In this document: positions 9,104 through 18,644 of the stretch, one piece after another
Position numbering within the stretch: position 1 is the stretch's first letter
Layout of the letters: the number at the start of each line of letters is the position of its first letter
Source: Jannaschia maritima
GTDB lineage: Bacteria; Pseudomonadota; Alphaproteobacteria; Rhodobacterales; Rhodobacteraceae
Length of the DNA: 64,000 nt
Direction of reading: 5' to 3'
NCBI RefSeq assembly: GCF_030973515.1
Contig: NZ_JARGZA010000006.1
Location: forward strand, 1 to 64,000
The notes under the pieces: model-generated
The model's database searches: none
What the model was told of the DNA's origin: nothing
What the model saw: only the letters and a program-made list of their open reading frames with translations
Made by a program: the position numbers and the translations under genes

Positions 9104-10246
9104 CTAGAGGCAGTCGTGGAACAGGGCTTCGGTGTTCTCCGCCGTCATCGCCCGCGGGTTGCCGCCCACGGACGGATCGCGCAACGCCATCTCCGCGAGT
9201 TCGGGGATGCGGTCCCCCCGCACCCCCATCGCGGCCAGACCCTTGGGAATCCCGAAGCGGTCGTTCAGCGATGCGACCGTATCGACGAACCCGTCGAACC
9301 CGCCCGCGATGCCCAGATAGGCGGCTGCGCGTTCGATCCGCCCCTCCACCTCCGCCCGGTTGAAGCGCAGGACCGGCACCATGACGGCGGCGTTCGTCGT
9401 GCCGTGATGGGTGCCGTAGACCGCGCCGACCGGGTGGCTGACCGCGTGGATCGCGCCCAGACCCTTCTGGAACGCCACGGCCCCCATGGTGGCGGCCGAC
9501 ATCATGTCGCCACGGGCGTCCAGGTCGGACCCGTCCTCGTAAACGCGCGGCAGGGCGTCCAGGACCAGCCGCATCCCTTCCAGCGCGATACCCTGAGACA
9601 TGGGGTGGTAATGGGGCGAGCAATACGCCTCCAGGCAGTGGGCGAAGGCGTCCATGCCGGTGCCCGCCGTGATGGCGCGTGGCATCGACACGGTCAGTTC
9701 GGGGTCGAGGATCGACGTGGCCGGCAGCAGCTTGGGGTGGAAGATGATCTTCTTCTCGTGCGTGCGGCTGTTGGTCAGCACGCTCGCACGCCCGACCTCC
9801 GACCCCGTGCCCGCCGTCGTGGGCACCGCGACGATGGGGGCGATGGCGTCGGCATCGGCGCGGGTCCACCAGTCTCCCACGTCCTCGAAGTCCCAGACGG
9901 GTCGGTCCTGTCCCGGCATCATCGCGACCAGCTTGCCCAGATCCAGGCCGGACCCGCCGCCGAAGGCCACGATCCCGTCGTGGCCGCCCGCGCGCCATGC
10001 CTCCACCCCGTCGGCCAGGTTGCCCTCGTGCGGGTTGGGGTCGACGCCGGCGAACATCGCCCAGCCCAGCCCGGCGTCGTCCAGCACGTCCAGCGCCGTC
10101 TGCGTCACGGGCAGGTCCGCCAACCCCCGGTCCGTGACCAGCAAGGGCCGCGTCATGCCCGCCGCGCGGCAGGCCTCGCCCAGCTCCGCGATGCGGCCGG
10201 CGCCGAAGCGGACGTTCGTGGGATAGCTCCAGGTCGCGGTCGTCAC
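9104..10246 (-). CDS. Iron-containing (group III) alcohol dehydrogenase
   Basis: The 380-residue protein begins at GTG 10246, five bases after the stop of the upstream aldehyde dehydrogenase and preceded by AAGGG. Family marks are [10 protein letters not shown] (NAD loop), TTAGTGSEV, and metal ligands in [14 protein letters not shown] and [18 protein letters not shown]. It interconverts a primary or amino alcohol and its aldehyde with NAD(P). As the third gene of a glutamine-synthetase-like/aldehyde dehydrogenase/alcohol dehydrogenase operon, it may oxidise a gamma-glutamylated amino alcohol; that substrate is inferred. Confidence 0.92.
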   Translation of the reverse strand: MTTATWSYPTNVRFGAGRIAELGEACRAAGMTRPLLVTDRGLADLPVTQTALDVLDDAGLGWAMFAGVDPNPHEGNLADGVEAWRAGGHDGIVAFGGGSGLDLGKLVAMMPGQDRPVWDFEDVGDWWTRADADAIAPIVAVPTTAGTGSEVGRASVLTNSRTHEKKIIFHPKLLPATSILDPELTVSMPRAITAGTGMDAFAHCLEAYCSPHYHPMSQGIALEGMRLVLDALPRVYEDGSDLDARGDMMSAATMGAVAFQKGLGAIHAVSHPVGAVYGTHHGTTNAAVMVPVLRFNRAEVEGRIERAAAYLGIAGGFDGFVDTVASLNDRFGIPKGLAAMGVRGDRIPELAEMALRDPSVGGNPRAMTAENTEALFHDCL

Positions 10247-10251
10247 GGGGA

Positions 10252-11634
10252 TCAACCCTTCTTCAGGTGGAACGACTTGGGCTGCGTCAGCGCGTGGAAG
10301 CCCAGCACCGACAGGGACGCGCCGCGGCCCGTGTCCTTGCGCCCCGTCCAGCACAGCCCCGGGTCCAGGTAGTCCGCCCGGTTCATGAACACCGTGCCCG
10401 TGTCCAGCCGCCCCCCGATGCGCGCCGCACGGTCGGCGTCGCGCGTCCACAGCGAGGCGGTCAGGCCATAGGCGCTGTCGTTCATCAGACGGACCGCCTC
10501 GTCGTCGTCGTCCACGGGCATGATGCCGACGACGGGGCCGAAGTTCTCTTCCCGCATCAGGTCCATGTCGTGGGTCACGTCGGTCACGATCTGCGGGGCC
10601 ACGTACTGCCCCGCACCGTCGTCGGCGGGGAACAGGGCGGGATCCACATGCGTCCTGGCCCCCATCGAGACGGCCTGAGCCACCTGGTCGCGCACGCCCT
10701 TCGCCACGGACGCGTTGGCGACGGGACCCATCGTGGTCCCCTCCTCCATCGGGTCGCCCAGGACATAGGCGCGGGCCAGATCGGCGGCCTTGGCGACGAA
10801 GGCGTCGTAATGCGGACGGGCCACGTAGATGCGTTCGATCCCGCAGCAGCACTGCCCGGAATTGTATATCGCCGCGTCGATCAGGGTGGCGGCCGCCGCA
10901 TTCAGATCCGCGTCGTCCATGACATAGCCCGGATCCTTGCCGCCCAGTTCCAGCCCCGTGCCGGTGAAGGTGCCCGCCGCCGCCCGTTCGATGGCACGGC
11001 CGCCCCGGACCGAACCGGTGAAGTTCACGAAGTCGAACGACCCGGCCGCGATCGCGGCCTCCGTCCCGTCGTGGTCCAGGTAGAGGACCGGCATCAGGTC
11101 GGCGGGCAGGCCGCCCGCGACGAAGGCCGCGGCCATGCGCTCGCCCGTCAGCAGCGTCTGGGTCGCGGGCTTCACCGCCACCGCGTTGCCCGCTATCAAC
11201 GCGGGCACGATCACGTTGGTGGACGTCAGATAGGGATAGTTCCAGGGCGCGATCACGAAGACGATCCCGTGGGGGTCGCGCACGATGCGCCGCTCGAACC
11301 GATCGGATTCCTCGACGACGTGCGGCGCCAGGGCCGTCGCCGCGATCTCCGCGCAATAGTCGGCCCGTTCGCGCACGCCCCCGAACTCGCCGCCGTAGCG
11401 GGTCGGACGGCCCATCATGCGGGCCAGCTCCGGCACCGCCTCCGCGTCGGCGCACAGCACGTCGACGCCCGCCATGACGACCGCGATCCGTTCCTCCAGC
11501 GGGCGGGCGGCCCATTCGGCCTGCGCGGCGCGCGCGCGGGCCAGCAGGTCGGCGATCCGGTCCGCGTCCATGACGTCGCGTTCCGCCACCACCGATCCGT
11601 CGATGGGCGAGATACAGGTCAGCATTCGGGTCAT
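10252..11634 (-). CDS. NAD(P)-dependent aldehyde dehydrogenase
   Basis: A 460-residue aldehyde dehydrogenase. It has the APWNYPYLTSTNV cofactor segment, FTGSVRGGRAI, the general base Glu in GLELGGKDPGYV, and the catalytic Cys in NSGQCCCGIERIYV, where three cysteines are adjacent. ATG at 11634 overlaps the stop of the glutamine-synthetase-like gene (ATGA), so expression is coupled. The enzyme should oxidise the aldehyde made by the iron alcohol dehydrogenase next in the operon to an acid. Substrate specificity cannot be read from sequence. Confidence 0.93.
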   Translation of the reverse strand: MTRMLTCISPIDGSVVAERDVMDADRIADLLARARAAQAEWAARPLEERIAVVMAGVDVLCADAEAVPELARMMGRPTRYGGEFGGVRERADYCAEIAATALAPHVVEESDRFERRIVRDPHGIVFVIAPWNYPYLTSTNVIVPALIAGNAVAVKPATQTLLTGERMAAAFVAGGLPADLMPVLYLDHDGTEAAIAAGSFDFVNFTGSVRGGRAIERAAAGTFTGTGLELGGKDPGYVMDDADLNAAAATLIDAAIYNSGQCCCGIERIYVARPHYDAFVAKAADLARAYVLGDPMEEGTTMGPVANASVAKGVRDQVAQAVSMGARTHVDPALFPADDGAGQYVAPQIVTDVTHDMDLMREENFGPVVGIMPVDDDDEAVRLMNDSAYGLTASLWTRDADRAARIGGRLDTGTVFMNRADYLDPGLCWTGRKDTGRGASLSVLGFHALTQPKSFHLKKG

Positions 11635-12995
11635 CCCCCTTCGAACAGGCGCCGACGTTCCACGTCCGTGACGCGGGTGTCGGACACCCGCTGCTCCCAC
11701 CGTGCGGCGTGCAGGTAATGGTCGACCACGGCATCCCCCATCGCGGCCCGCAGCGCCGTGGAGGCATCGGCGGCCGCGACCGCGTCGCGCAACGTGCCGG
11801 GGATCTCCCGCGCGGCCCCGTCGCCATAGGCGTCGCCGGTGAAGGCGGGTTCCAGATCGAGGTCGCGATCCAAACCGTCCAGCCCGGCGGCGATCTGCGC
11901 GGCCAGCGCCAGATAGGGATTCAGGTCCGACCCGCCCACGCGGCATTCGACGCGCACGGCCTTCGTTCCCTCGCCCACGACGCGGTAGCCCGCGGTGCGG
12001 TTATCCATCGACCAACAGATCTTCGTGGGCGCGAAGGTGCCCGCCGCGAAGCGCTTGTAGCTGTTGACGTTGGGCGCCAGGAACAGCGTCGTCGCCTCGG
12101 CGTGCTCCAATAGGCCCGCCACGTAGGATCGCATCGCCGTCGACATGCCGTGCTCCGCGTCCGGGTCGTGGAACAGGGGGGTGCCGTCCCGCCACAGCGA
12201 TTGGTGGACATGGCTGGACGATCCCGCGCTGCCGTCGTGCCATTTCGCCATGAAGGTGACGGCCGTGCCCGCCCCGTGCGCCATCTCCTTCACGCCGTTC
12301 TTCAGGATCGCGTGGCGGTCGGCCATCGTCAGCGCGTCGGCATAGCGGACGTTGACCTCCGCCTGGCCGGCGCTGGCCTCGCCCTTGGTGTTCTCGACCG
12401 GGATGCCCGCGCCCGACAGGCCGTTGCGGATGGCCCGCATCAGGGGCTCGGTCTTGGTCGTCTGGAAGATGTGGTAGTCTTCGTTGTAGTCGCTGGCCAA
12501 TCGGCCCGTCGGGTATCCGTCGGCGGCCAGGGACCGGAAGTCGCGGTCGAAGACGAAGAACTCCAACTCGGTCGCGCACATCGCGGTCAGCCCGCGCTCG
12601 GCCAAGCGTTCGACCTGCCGCTTCAGCACGGCGCGGGGCGAATGGGGCACGGGCGCATGGGTCGCGTGGTCGATCACGTCACACAGGACCAGGGCCGTGG
12701 CGGGAAGCCAGGGCACCCGGCGCAGCGTGTCCAGATCCGGCACCATCGTGTAGTCGCCATAGCCCGACGCCCAGGACGTCGAGGCGTATCCTTCGACGGT
12801 GTGCATCTCCATGTCGGTGGCGAGCAGGTAGTTGCAGGAATGCGTTTCCTCCAACGCGCCGTCCAGGAAGAAGGGCGCGTGGAACCGCTTGCCCATCAGC
12901 CGGCCCTGCATGTCCACCTGCACGGCCAGCACGGTGTCGATCGTTCCATCGGCGACGGCGGCGCGCAGGTCTTCCAATGTCATCGGTGCAGCCAT
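11631..12995 (-). CDS. Glutamine synthetase family protein, probable gamma-glutamyl-amine ligase
   Basis: The 454-residue protein has the glutamine synthetase beta-grasp and catalytic domains: ELEFFVFDRD, NEDYHIFQTTKTEP, GQAEVNVRYAD, the ATP-site SSSHVHQSLW, and RVECRVGGSDLNPYLA near the C-terminus. The adenylylation loop of housekeeping GlnA is absent. In PuuA, IpuC and GlnA4-type enzymes this fold joins glutamate to amines. The operon continues with aldehyde and alcohol dehydrogenases, which suits a gamma-glutamylation pathway. ATG 12995 is preceded by AGAGG. The exact amine is unknown. Confidence 0.88.
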   Translation of the reverse strand: MAAPMTLEDLRAAVADGTIDTVLAVQVDMQGRLMGKRFHAPFFLDGALEETHSCNYLLATDMEMHTVEGYASTSWASGYGDYTMVPDLDTLRRVPWLPATALVLCDVIDHATHAPVPHSPRAVLKRQVERLAERGLTAMCATELEFFVFDRDFRSLAADGYPTGRLASDYNEDYHIFQTTKTEPLMRAIRNGLSGAGIPVENTKGEASAGQAEVNVRYADALTMADRHAILKNGVKEMAHGAGTAVTFMAKWHDGSAGSSSHVHQSLWRDGTPLFHDPDAEHGMSTAMRSYVAGLLEHAEATTLFLAPNVNSYKRFAAGTFAPTKICWSMDNRTAGYRVVGEGTKAVRVECRVGGSDLNPYLALAAQIAAGLDGLDRDLDLEPAFTGDAYGDGAAREIPGTLRDAVAAADASTALRAAMGDAVVDHYLHAARWEQRVSDTRVTDVERRRLFEGG

Positions 12996-13084
12996 GTGCC
13001 AACCTCTACACCCGCCCGGGGCGGTGGCAATGGGCCGTGTCCTGGTGCAGGGTCCGCTTCGGAACGGCCGACCCGGAGGATCCG
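12996..13084. promoter_or_regulatory. Divergent promoter region between the GS-like operon and the ThDP enzyme
   Basis: The 89-base gap must hold the promoters of both divergent units. A clear ribosome-binding site, GGAGG, precedes the ThDP enzyme start at 13085. No strong palindrome or convincing -35/-10 pair stands out by eye, and no dedicated regulator gene is adjacent. Confidence 0.4.
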
Positions 13085-14713
13085 ATGACGCATGGCGGCG
13101 CGCTGCTGGTACGATGTCTGGAGGCGCAGGGCGTGGATCGCGCCTTCTGCATTCCGGGCGAAAGCTTCCTGGCGGTGCTGGACGGCTTGCACGATTCCCC
13201 CATCGACCTGATCGTCGCCCGCCAGGAAGGCGGGGCCGCCATGATGGCGGAGGCGACGGGCAAGCTGACGGGGCGGCCCGGCATTGCCTTCGTCACGCGG
13301 GGCCCCGGCGCCACGAACGCCAGCGCGGGCGTCCACGTGGCGTTCCAGGACAGCACGCCCATGATCCTGTTCGTAGGCGACGTCGCATCCGACCAGCGCG
13401 ACCGGGAGGCGTTCCAGGAAGTCGATTACGGCGCCATGTTCGGTCCCCTGGCCAAGTGGGTGGCGCGCATCGACAGGGCCGACCGCATCCCCGAATACGT
13501 CAGCCGTGCCTTCCACGTCGCGCAGTCCGGCCGCCCCGGCCCCGTCGTCCTGGCCCTGCCGGAGGACATGCTGTCGGGCCCCGCGGACGGCACCCCCGTC
13601 CCCGCCGCCACCCTGCCGTCCGGCAAGGCGGCGGACGACGACGTCGCCGCGATCGTGGACTGGCTGGCGGGCGCGGAACGGCCCTTCGTGCTGATCGGCG
13701 GGGGCGGCTGGGACGCGGCTGCCGGCCGGGCGATCGGCGATCTCGCGGAAGCCATGGACCTGCCCGTGGGCGCGTCGTTCCGGTGCCAGGATTACATCGA
13801 CAACCGGCATCCCTGCTACGCGGGCGACGTGGGCATCGGTCCGAACCCCGCCTTGGCCGACCGCGTGCGCGGGGCGGACGTCCTCCTGGCCCTGGGGCCC
13901 CGGCTGGGCGAGATGACGACCTCGGGCTACACGCTGCCCGTCCCCCCCGTTCCCGCGCAATCGCTGATCCACGTCCACCCGGACCCGTCCGAGCTGGGCC
14001 GCGTCTATCGTCCCGACCTCGCCGTCGCCGCCCGCCCCGGCGCGGTGGCGGCGCAGCTGGCCCGAGCGGCGCGGACCAGGACGGGCGACCGTGCGGCACG
14101 CGCGCATGCCGACTACGAAACGTGGCAGACCCCGGAAGAAACGCCGGGCGCGGTGAAGATGGAACGCGTGATCGCGCATCTGAACGACGTCCTGCCCGAC
14201 GACGCGGTGGTCACGAACGGGGCGGGCAACTACGCGTCCTGGCTGCACCGCTACTATCGCTACCGCGGGTGGCGCACGCAGCTGGCCCCCACCAGCGGGT
14301 CCATGGGCTATGGCCTGCCCGCCGCGGTCGCGGCCAAGCTGCACGACCCGTCCCGCGACGTGGTCTGCCTGGCGGGCGACGGCTGCTTCCAGATGGTGTC
14401 GCAGGAATTCGCGACCGCCGTTCAGTACGGGGCGGCGATCGTCGTGCTGGTCTGCGACAACGCCCGCTACGGCACGATCCGGATGCATCAGCACCGCGCC
14501 TATCCGGGCCGCGTGTCGGGAACGGAGATGGTCAATCCCAACTTCGCGGCCCTGGCCCGCGCCTATGGCGGGTTCGGCGCCACGGTCGCGACGGATGCGG
14601 ATCTTCCGGCGGCCTTCGCCCGGGCGCGGGGCAGCGGGGTGCCCGCCATCGTGCACCTGATCCTGGATCCGGCCGCGCTGTCGCCCAGGCTGACGCTGCC
14701 AGCGGACGCCTGA
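13085..14713 (+). CDS. Thiamine diphosphate-dependent enzyme, acetolactate synthase large-subunit-like
   Basis: A 542-residue ThDP enzyme with the usual three domains: N-terminal Pyr domain with the activating Glu in IVARQEGGAAMMAEATGK, a central domain with ALGPRLGEM, and a C-terminal PP domain with LAGDGCFQM (Mg/ThDP motif GDG...). IlvB would normally be followed by ilvH and this is not, so it is probably a catabolic or unassigned carboligase/decarboxylase. It is transcribed away from the GS-like operon and shares its control region, which suggests that it uses a product of that pathway. ATG 13085 follows GGAGG. Confidence 0.85.
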   Translation: MTHGGALLVRCLEAQGVDRAFCIPGESFLAVLDGLHDSPIDLIVARQEGGAAMMAEATGKLTGRPGIAFVTRGPGATNASAGVHVAFQDSTPMILFVGDVASDQRDREAFQEVDYGAMFGPLAKWVARIDRADRIPEYVSRAFHVAQSGRPGPVVLALPEDMLSGPADGTPVPAATLPSGKAADDDVAAIVDWLAGAERPFVLIGGGGWDAAAGRAIGDLAEAMDLPVGASFRCQDYIDNRHPCYAGDVGIGPNPALADRVRGADVLLALGPRLGEMTTSGYTLPVPPVPAQSLIHVHPDPSELGRVYRPDLAVAARPGAVAAQLARAARTRTGDRAARAHADYETWQTPEETPGAVKMERVIAHLNDVLPDDAVVTNGAGNYASWLHRYYRYRGWRTQLAPTSGSMGYGLPAAVAAKLHDPSRDVVCLAGDGCFQMVSQEFATAVQYGAAIVVLVCDNARYGTIRMHQHRAYPGRVSGTEMVNPNFAALARAYGGFGATVATDADLPAAFARARGSGVPAIVHLILDPAALSPRLTLPADA

Positions 14714-14773
14714 ACACCGAGCGGCACGCCATGAAGGCCATCCGCGTGCCGCTCGGGCGTACCCCGACGGGTC

Positions 14774-15388
14774 CTAGCCGGAGACCCGCGCCTCCACGCT
14801 GTAGCGATCCTTGATGGCGCTGTAATCGCCGAGCGACTGGACGAAGTTCCGCAGCAGCGCCCCATAGAAGATCAGTTCGCTCTGAACCGCCTCGGCCGGG
14901 GACCCGTCCTCGATCATGGCCATCATGGTACGGCACAAATCGATCAGCGCGCGCGCCTCCACGACCTCGCGCGGATCCCGCCAAGCATCCGGATCGGACC
15001 CGCCGCCCAGCAGGACCTGGGGATCGCCGACGAGGAACCGGAACCGGATCCGCGCCGAAAGGCCCCCGCCGTCATGCGACTGCACCGCGACGCACAGCCC
15101 CCCCAGCAATGCACCCCCCAGATCCACCACGGCCCCCGGGTCGGCATGCCGTCCACCGCCGCGACGGGCCGCGGCCAGCCATTCGGGCACGCGTGCCGCC
15201 AGGACGGGGGGCAGGGAATCGCCTAGGGGCATCGGATCGACATGGCTCAGCCGGTGGTGGAACCCTGGCTGGATCACGTCGACCTCCGCCAGGCGCGGGT
15301 CGGGCCACAGGCCCTGGCGCAGCACGTGCAGGACCACCATGTCCGCCGCCGTCCGCATCGCCGGGATGCAGGATGCGCGCACGCCCAT
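14774..15388 (-). CDS. Hypothetical protein, 204 aa (second gene of a pair)
   Basis: The start at ATG 15388 lies two bases after the stop of the upstream gene, so the two form an operon; the frame is open to 15502 but that part overlaps the neighbour. The protein has a His/Pro-rich region (PGFHHRLSHVDPMP), a short Gly/Leu-rich segment (GGALLGGLCVAV) and an alpha-helical C-terminus. No membrane helix or signal peptide is clear, and I do not recognise a family. It ends 60 bases from the convergent ThDP enzyme gene. Confidence 0.6.
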   Translation of the reverse strand: MGVRASCIPAMRTAADMVVLHVLRQGLWPDPRLAEVDVIQPGFHHRLSHVDPMPLGDSLPPVLAARVPEWLAAARRGGGRHADPGAVVDLGGALLGGLCVAVQSHDGGGLSARIRFRFLVGDPQVLLGGGSDPDAWRDPREVVEARALIDLCRTMMAMIEDGSPAEAVQSELIFYGALLRNFVQSLGDYSAIKDRYSVEARVSG

Positions 15389-15390
15389 CG

Positions 15391-16011
15391 TCAGGCCGCG
15401 TCGTGCAGGGCCGCGGGCGCGATCGCATCCGCGCGGCTGACATAGCGGTCCAGCAACCCCAGGCGCAGGCGCATCGCCTCGATCCGATCCTGCAGCGCGC
15501 ACTCGATGCCGTGCAGTCGCGCATCGTCCGTCAACCCGCCCTGCGCACGGGCCTGAACCACGGCCGTGGCGTCCGAGAAGGTGCGCCCGAGCGAGTCGAT
15601 CGCGATGTCCATCAGCGTCGAGCGCAACCCTTCTGCCGACGATCGCAGCAAGGGGCGGACGTCGCCCTCCTCCACGTCGAACCGAACCGTGACGTGACTG
15701 TCCGGACCGTCCACGGCCACGGTGACGCGGGCGGGGCCCAGCGCCACCAGCCCCAACGTGAAATCCGATTCCACCGCGATGCTTCCGTCCCGCGACGGGT
15801 CCACGGAGGCCAGGACCGCTCGGACATGCTCCGCGAGCCTGACGTCCATGACCCCGTTCAGATCGCTCGCGATGCGCGGCTGCACCATGTGCACGGACCG
15901 TGCCTCCGTGACTTGGACATAGTCGACGCAGGGGTTCGCGCCGTCGGCGTCGAACGTCAGTCCGACCTCGAAGAAAGCCGTTACGTCAATATGATAGGTC
16001 ATGCTCGTCAC
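15391..16011 (-). CDS. Hypothetical protein with possible FliK-C-like segment, 206 aa
   Basis: The start is ATG 16011 (or 16002, three codons later). The region around residues 85-145 (LGPARVTVAVDG, then VTVRFDVEEGDVRPLLRSS) has the alternating strands and the helix with a leucine pair seen in FliK/YscP C-terminal domains. Those set hook or needle length, but no flagellar or type III secretion genes are in the window. The similarity is judged by eye and is weak. A coiled segment (DRIEAMRLRLGLLDRYV) follows. It is first in a two-gene operon. Confidence 0.55.
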   Translation of the reverse strand: MTSMTYHIDVTAFFEVGLTFDADGANPCVDYVQVTEARSVHMVQPRIASDLNGVMDVRLAEHVRAVLASVDPSRDGSIAVESDFTLGLVALGPARVTVAVDGPDSHVTVRFDVEEGDVRPLLRSSAEGLRSTLMDIAIDSLGRTFSDATAVVQARAQGGLTDDARLHGIECALQDRIEAMRLRLGLLDRYVSRADAIAPAALHDAA

Positions 16012-16129
16012 TCCCCGCTATACCCAATGCCTCCCCTGCGCCCGAAACCTTAACAACCCGTTAAGTCCATGGCCCGAGACATGGCGGTCCGGTTCGATCG
16101 GCGGATCGCCGCCCCCGATCGGGACGGGT

Positions 16130-17770
16130 TCAGCCCGCGCGCTTGGCGTTCGCGCGGGCGCGGTTCTTCTTGCTGCTCGGCTTGCCCTGCGGCGGCCTTG
16201 GCCCCTTACGCGCGTCGGTGGGGGCCGCCGCCCGGCGGACGGAGAGGTCGGCAGCGTCCAACCCGCGCTCGAAGGCGTCGGCCTTCCCGGCGGCCACCTC
16301 CACGAAGGTTTCGCGCGGCTTGATGCGGATGGCGCCGACGTCGCCGCGGTCCAGCCCCCCCGCTTGGCTCAGCATCGGCAGCAGACGGCGCGGTTCGTGC
16401 CCCGCCTGCCGGCCGCCGGCGACGGCGAACCAGACCGACGGCCCAAAGGGTGCGCGCCGCTCCGGCCGATCGGCGGCGACCGGGGCGAGTTCCTCCGGCG
16501 CGGTCAGACGGTCGGCCCGCAGCCGAAGCAGGGCGGCGGCCAATTGCGGGGCGTCGAACCGCTCCGCCAGGGCGGCCACGGCCTCCGCGTCGCCGGGGGC
16601 GGGCCCTTCCGTCCAGGCCGGATCCTCCAGCAGGCGGGCCATGTCGCGCGCGCGCACCGCATCGGCCGAAGGCGGCAGCGTCCACTCCGCCGCCAGGCCC
16701 GCATCGCGCAGCAGGCGCGTGGCCTTGCCCTTCGCGCCCGGCGGGACGATCAGCGCGCTCACGCCCTTGCGCCCCGCCCGACCCGTCCGGCCCGATCGGT
16801 GCAACAACGTGTCGGCCGATGACGGAAGCTCGGCGTGGATGACCAGATCGAGGTTCGGCAGGTCGATGCCCCGCGCCGCCACGTCCGTCGCGACGCAGAT
16901 CCGCGCCCGCCCGTCGCGCATCGACTGCAGGGCGTGGGACCGGGCTTCCTGGTTCAGTTCGCCCGACAGGACCACGACGGCGAAGCCCCGGTTCCCCAGC
17001 CGCGTGGCGATCCGACCGACCGCCGCCCGCGTGTTCGCGAAGACGATGGCGCCCGGCGCGTCATGGAACCGCAGCACGTTGACGATGGCGTTCTCGCCGT
17101 CCCGCGGGGCGACCGACAGGGCCTGATACGCGATGTCCGCGTGCTGCGACGCCCCCGCCGCCGTGGCGATGCGCCGTGCGTCGCGCTGATACCGGTCGGC
17201 CAGGCGCTCGATGGCGTCCGGCACGGTGGCGCTGAACAGCAGCGTCTGACGGTCCGCGGGAGCCGCGCCCAGGATGAATTCCAGATCCTCGCGGAAGCCC
17301 AGGTCCAGCATCTCGTCGGCCTCGTCCAGCACCACGGCGCGCAGGGCGGACAGGTCGATGCCACCCCGCGCGATGTGGTCGCGCAGACGGCCCGGCGTGG
17401 CGACCACGACATGCGCGCCGCGGGCCAGGGCACGCCGCTCGTCGCGCATGTCCATCCCGCCGACCGTGGATGCCAGCACCGCCCCCGCATCGGCATAGAG
17501 CCAGGCCAGCTCGCGCCGGACCTGCAACGCCAGTTCGCGGGTGGGCGCGATTACCAGCGCCAGGGGGGCGCCCGCGCGCGGCAAGACATCGGATCCGTGC
17601 AGGATCGTGCGCCCGATGGCCAGACCGAACGCCACCGTCTTGCCCGATCCCGTCTGCGCGGACACGAGCAGGTCGGCCCCCGCCAGCGCCGGATCGGCAA
17701 CGGCGGCCTGCACCGGCATCGGCGTGTCATAGCCCTTGCGCGCGAGCGCGGCATCGAACGGGGTCTGCAT
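16130..17770 (-). CDS. DEAD-box ATP-dependent RNA helicase with DbpA-type RNA-binding domain
   Basis: Motifs in order: Q-motif region YDTPMPVQAA, SAQTGSGKT (motif I), APTRELALQ (Ia), VLDEADEMLD (II), SATV (III), ATDVAARGIDLPNL (V) and HRSGRTGRAGRKG (VI). Residues about 440-510 form a DbpA-type RNA-binding domain (GPSVWFAVAGGRQAG and VEVAAGKADAFE). The tail is Lys/Arg-rich. Such DeaD/CsdA-type helicases act in ribosome assembly and RNA turnover, often at low temperature. The 118 bases upstream of its stop hold no other gene. Confidence 0.93.
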   Translation of the reverse strand: MQTPFDAALARKGYDTPMPVQAAVADPALAGADLLVSAQTGSGKTVAFGLAIGRTILHGSDVLPRAGAPLALVIAPTRELALQVRRELAWLYADAGAVLASTVGGMDMRDERRALARGAHVVVATPGRLRDHIARGGIDLSALRAVVLDEADEMLDLGFREDLEFILGAAPADRQTLLFSATVPDAIERLADRYQRDARRIATAAGASQHADIAYQALSVAPRDGENAIVNVLRFHDAPGAIVFANTRAAVGRIATRLGNRGFAVVVLSGELNQEARSHALQSMRDGRARICVATDVAARGIDLPNLDLVIHAELPSSADTLLHRSGRTGRAGRKGVSALIVPPGAKGKATRLLRDAGLAAEWTLPPSADAVRARDMARLLEDPAWTEGPAPGDAEAVAALAERFDAPQLAAALLRLRADRLTAPEELAPVAADRPERRAPFGPSVWFAVAGGRQAGHEPRRLLPMLSQAGGLDRGDVGAIRIKPRETFVEVAAGKADAFERGLDAADLSVRRAAAPTDARKGPRPPQGKPSSKKNRARANAKRAG

Positions 17771-17901
17771 GGCGGGACATCCTTCGGGGGAAGCCTAGCC
17801 CGCTACGCCCCCGGCGCCGGGAAGTATAGGGGCGGCGGCGCCTTTTCGGGTCTTGGCAAACGCCGCCCCGCGTCCCACGCTTCCCCCGCAGGGAGGGCGC
17901 G

Positions 17902-18627
17902 ATGAACCGATACGACTACGAAGGCCGCCGCGCGGTCGTCACGGGCGGCTGCAACGGCATTGGGGCCGCGGTCGCGGAGCGCATGGCCGCGTCGGGGGCG
18001 CGCGTGACCCTGTGGGACCTGGACCCCGACGCCCCCGAACCCCGCGTGGCCGACCTGAACGCCATCGCCTGCGACGTGGCCGACATGGCCAGCGTCCGGG
18101 CCGCGATGGACCGGACAGGCCCCGTCGACGTGCTGGTCAACAGCGCGGGCATCGCGGGACCGACCCATTCGCTGCTGGACTATCCCCTGGACGACTGGGC
18201 CCGCATCCAGCGCGTCAACGTCGATGGCACGCTGCATTGCTGCAAGGCGGTCCTGCCCGGCATGACCGCGAACGGATACGGCCGCATCGTCAACGTCGCC
18301 TCCATCGCGGGAAAGGAGGGCAACCCGATGGCATCGGCCTATTCCGCATCGAAGGCCGCCGTGATCGCCCTGACGAAGTCCCTGGGCAAGGAGATGGCGG
18401 AAACGGGCGACATCGCGGTGAACTGCGTGACGCCGGCCACCGCGCAGACCCGCATCCTGGAACAGGTTTCGGCCGAGTTCACCGAGTACATGCGCTCCAA
18501 GATCCCGCGTGGCCGCTTCGTGACGGTGGACGAGATCGCGTCGATGATCCTGTGGGTCGCATCCGCGGAGAACAGCTTCACCACCGGGTTCGCCTTCGAC
18601 CTGTCGGGCGGGCGGGCGACCTATTGA
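17902..18627 (+). CDS. SDR family NAD(P)-dependent oxidoreductase
   Basis: A classical 241-residue short-chain dehydrogenase: TGGCNGIGAAVAERM (cofactor loop), VNSAGIAG, catalytic Ser in NVASIAGKEGNP and YSASKAAVIALTK (Tyr/Lys). It keeps the C-terminal FDLSGGRATY end. It is preceded by GGGAGGG and followed 17 bases later by a second SDR gene, so they form an operon. The family includes sugar-acid and 2-keto-3-deoxy-sugar-acid dehydrogenases; substrate is not readable from sequence. Confidence 0.88.
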   Translation: MNRYDYEGRRAVVTGGCNGIGAAVAERMAASGARVTLWDLDPDAPEPRVADLNAIACDVADMASVRAAMDRTGPVDVLVNSAGIAGPTHSLLDYPLDDWARIQRVNVDGTLHCCKAVLPGMTANGYGRIVNVASIAGKEGNPMASAYSASKAAVIALTKSLGKEMAETGDIAVNCVTPATAQTRILEQVSAEFTEYMRSKIPRGRFVTVDEIASMILWVASAENSFTTGFAFDLSGGRATY

Positions 18628-18644
18628 TCCGGGAAGGACACGAC

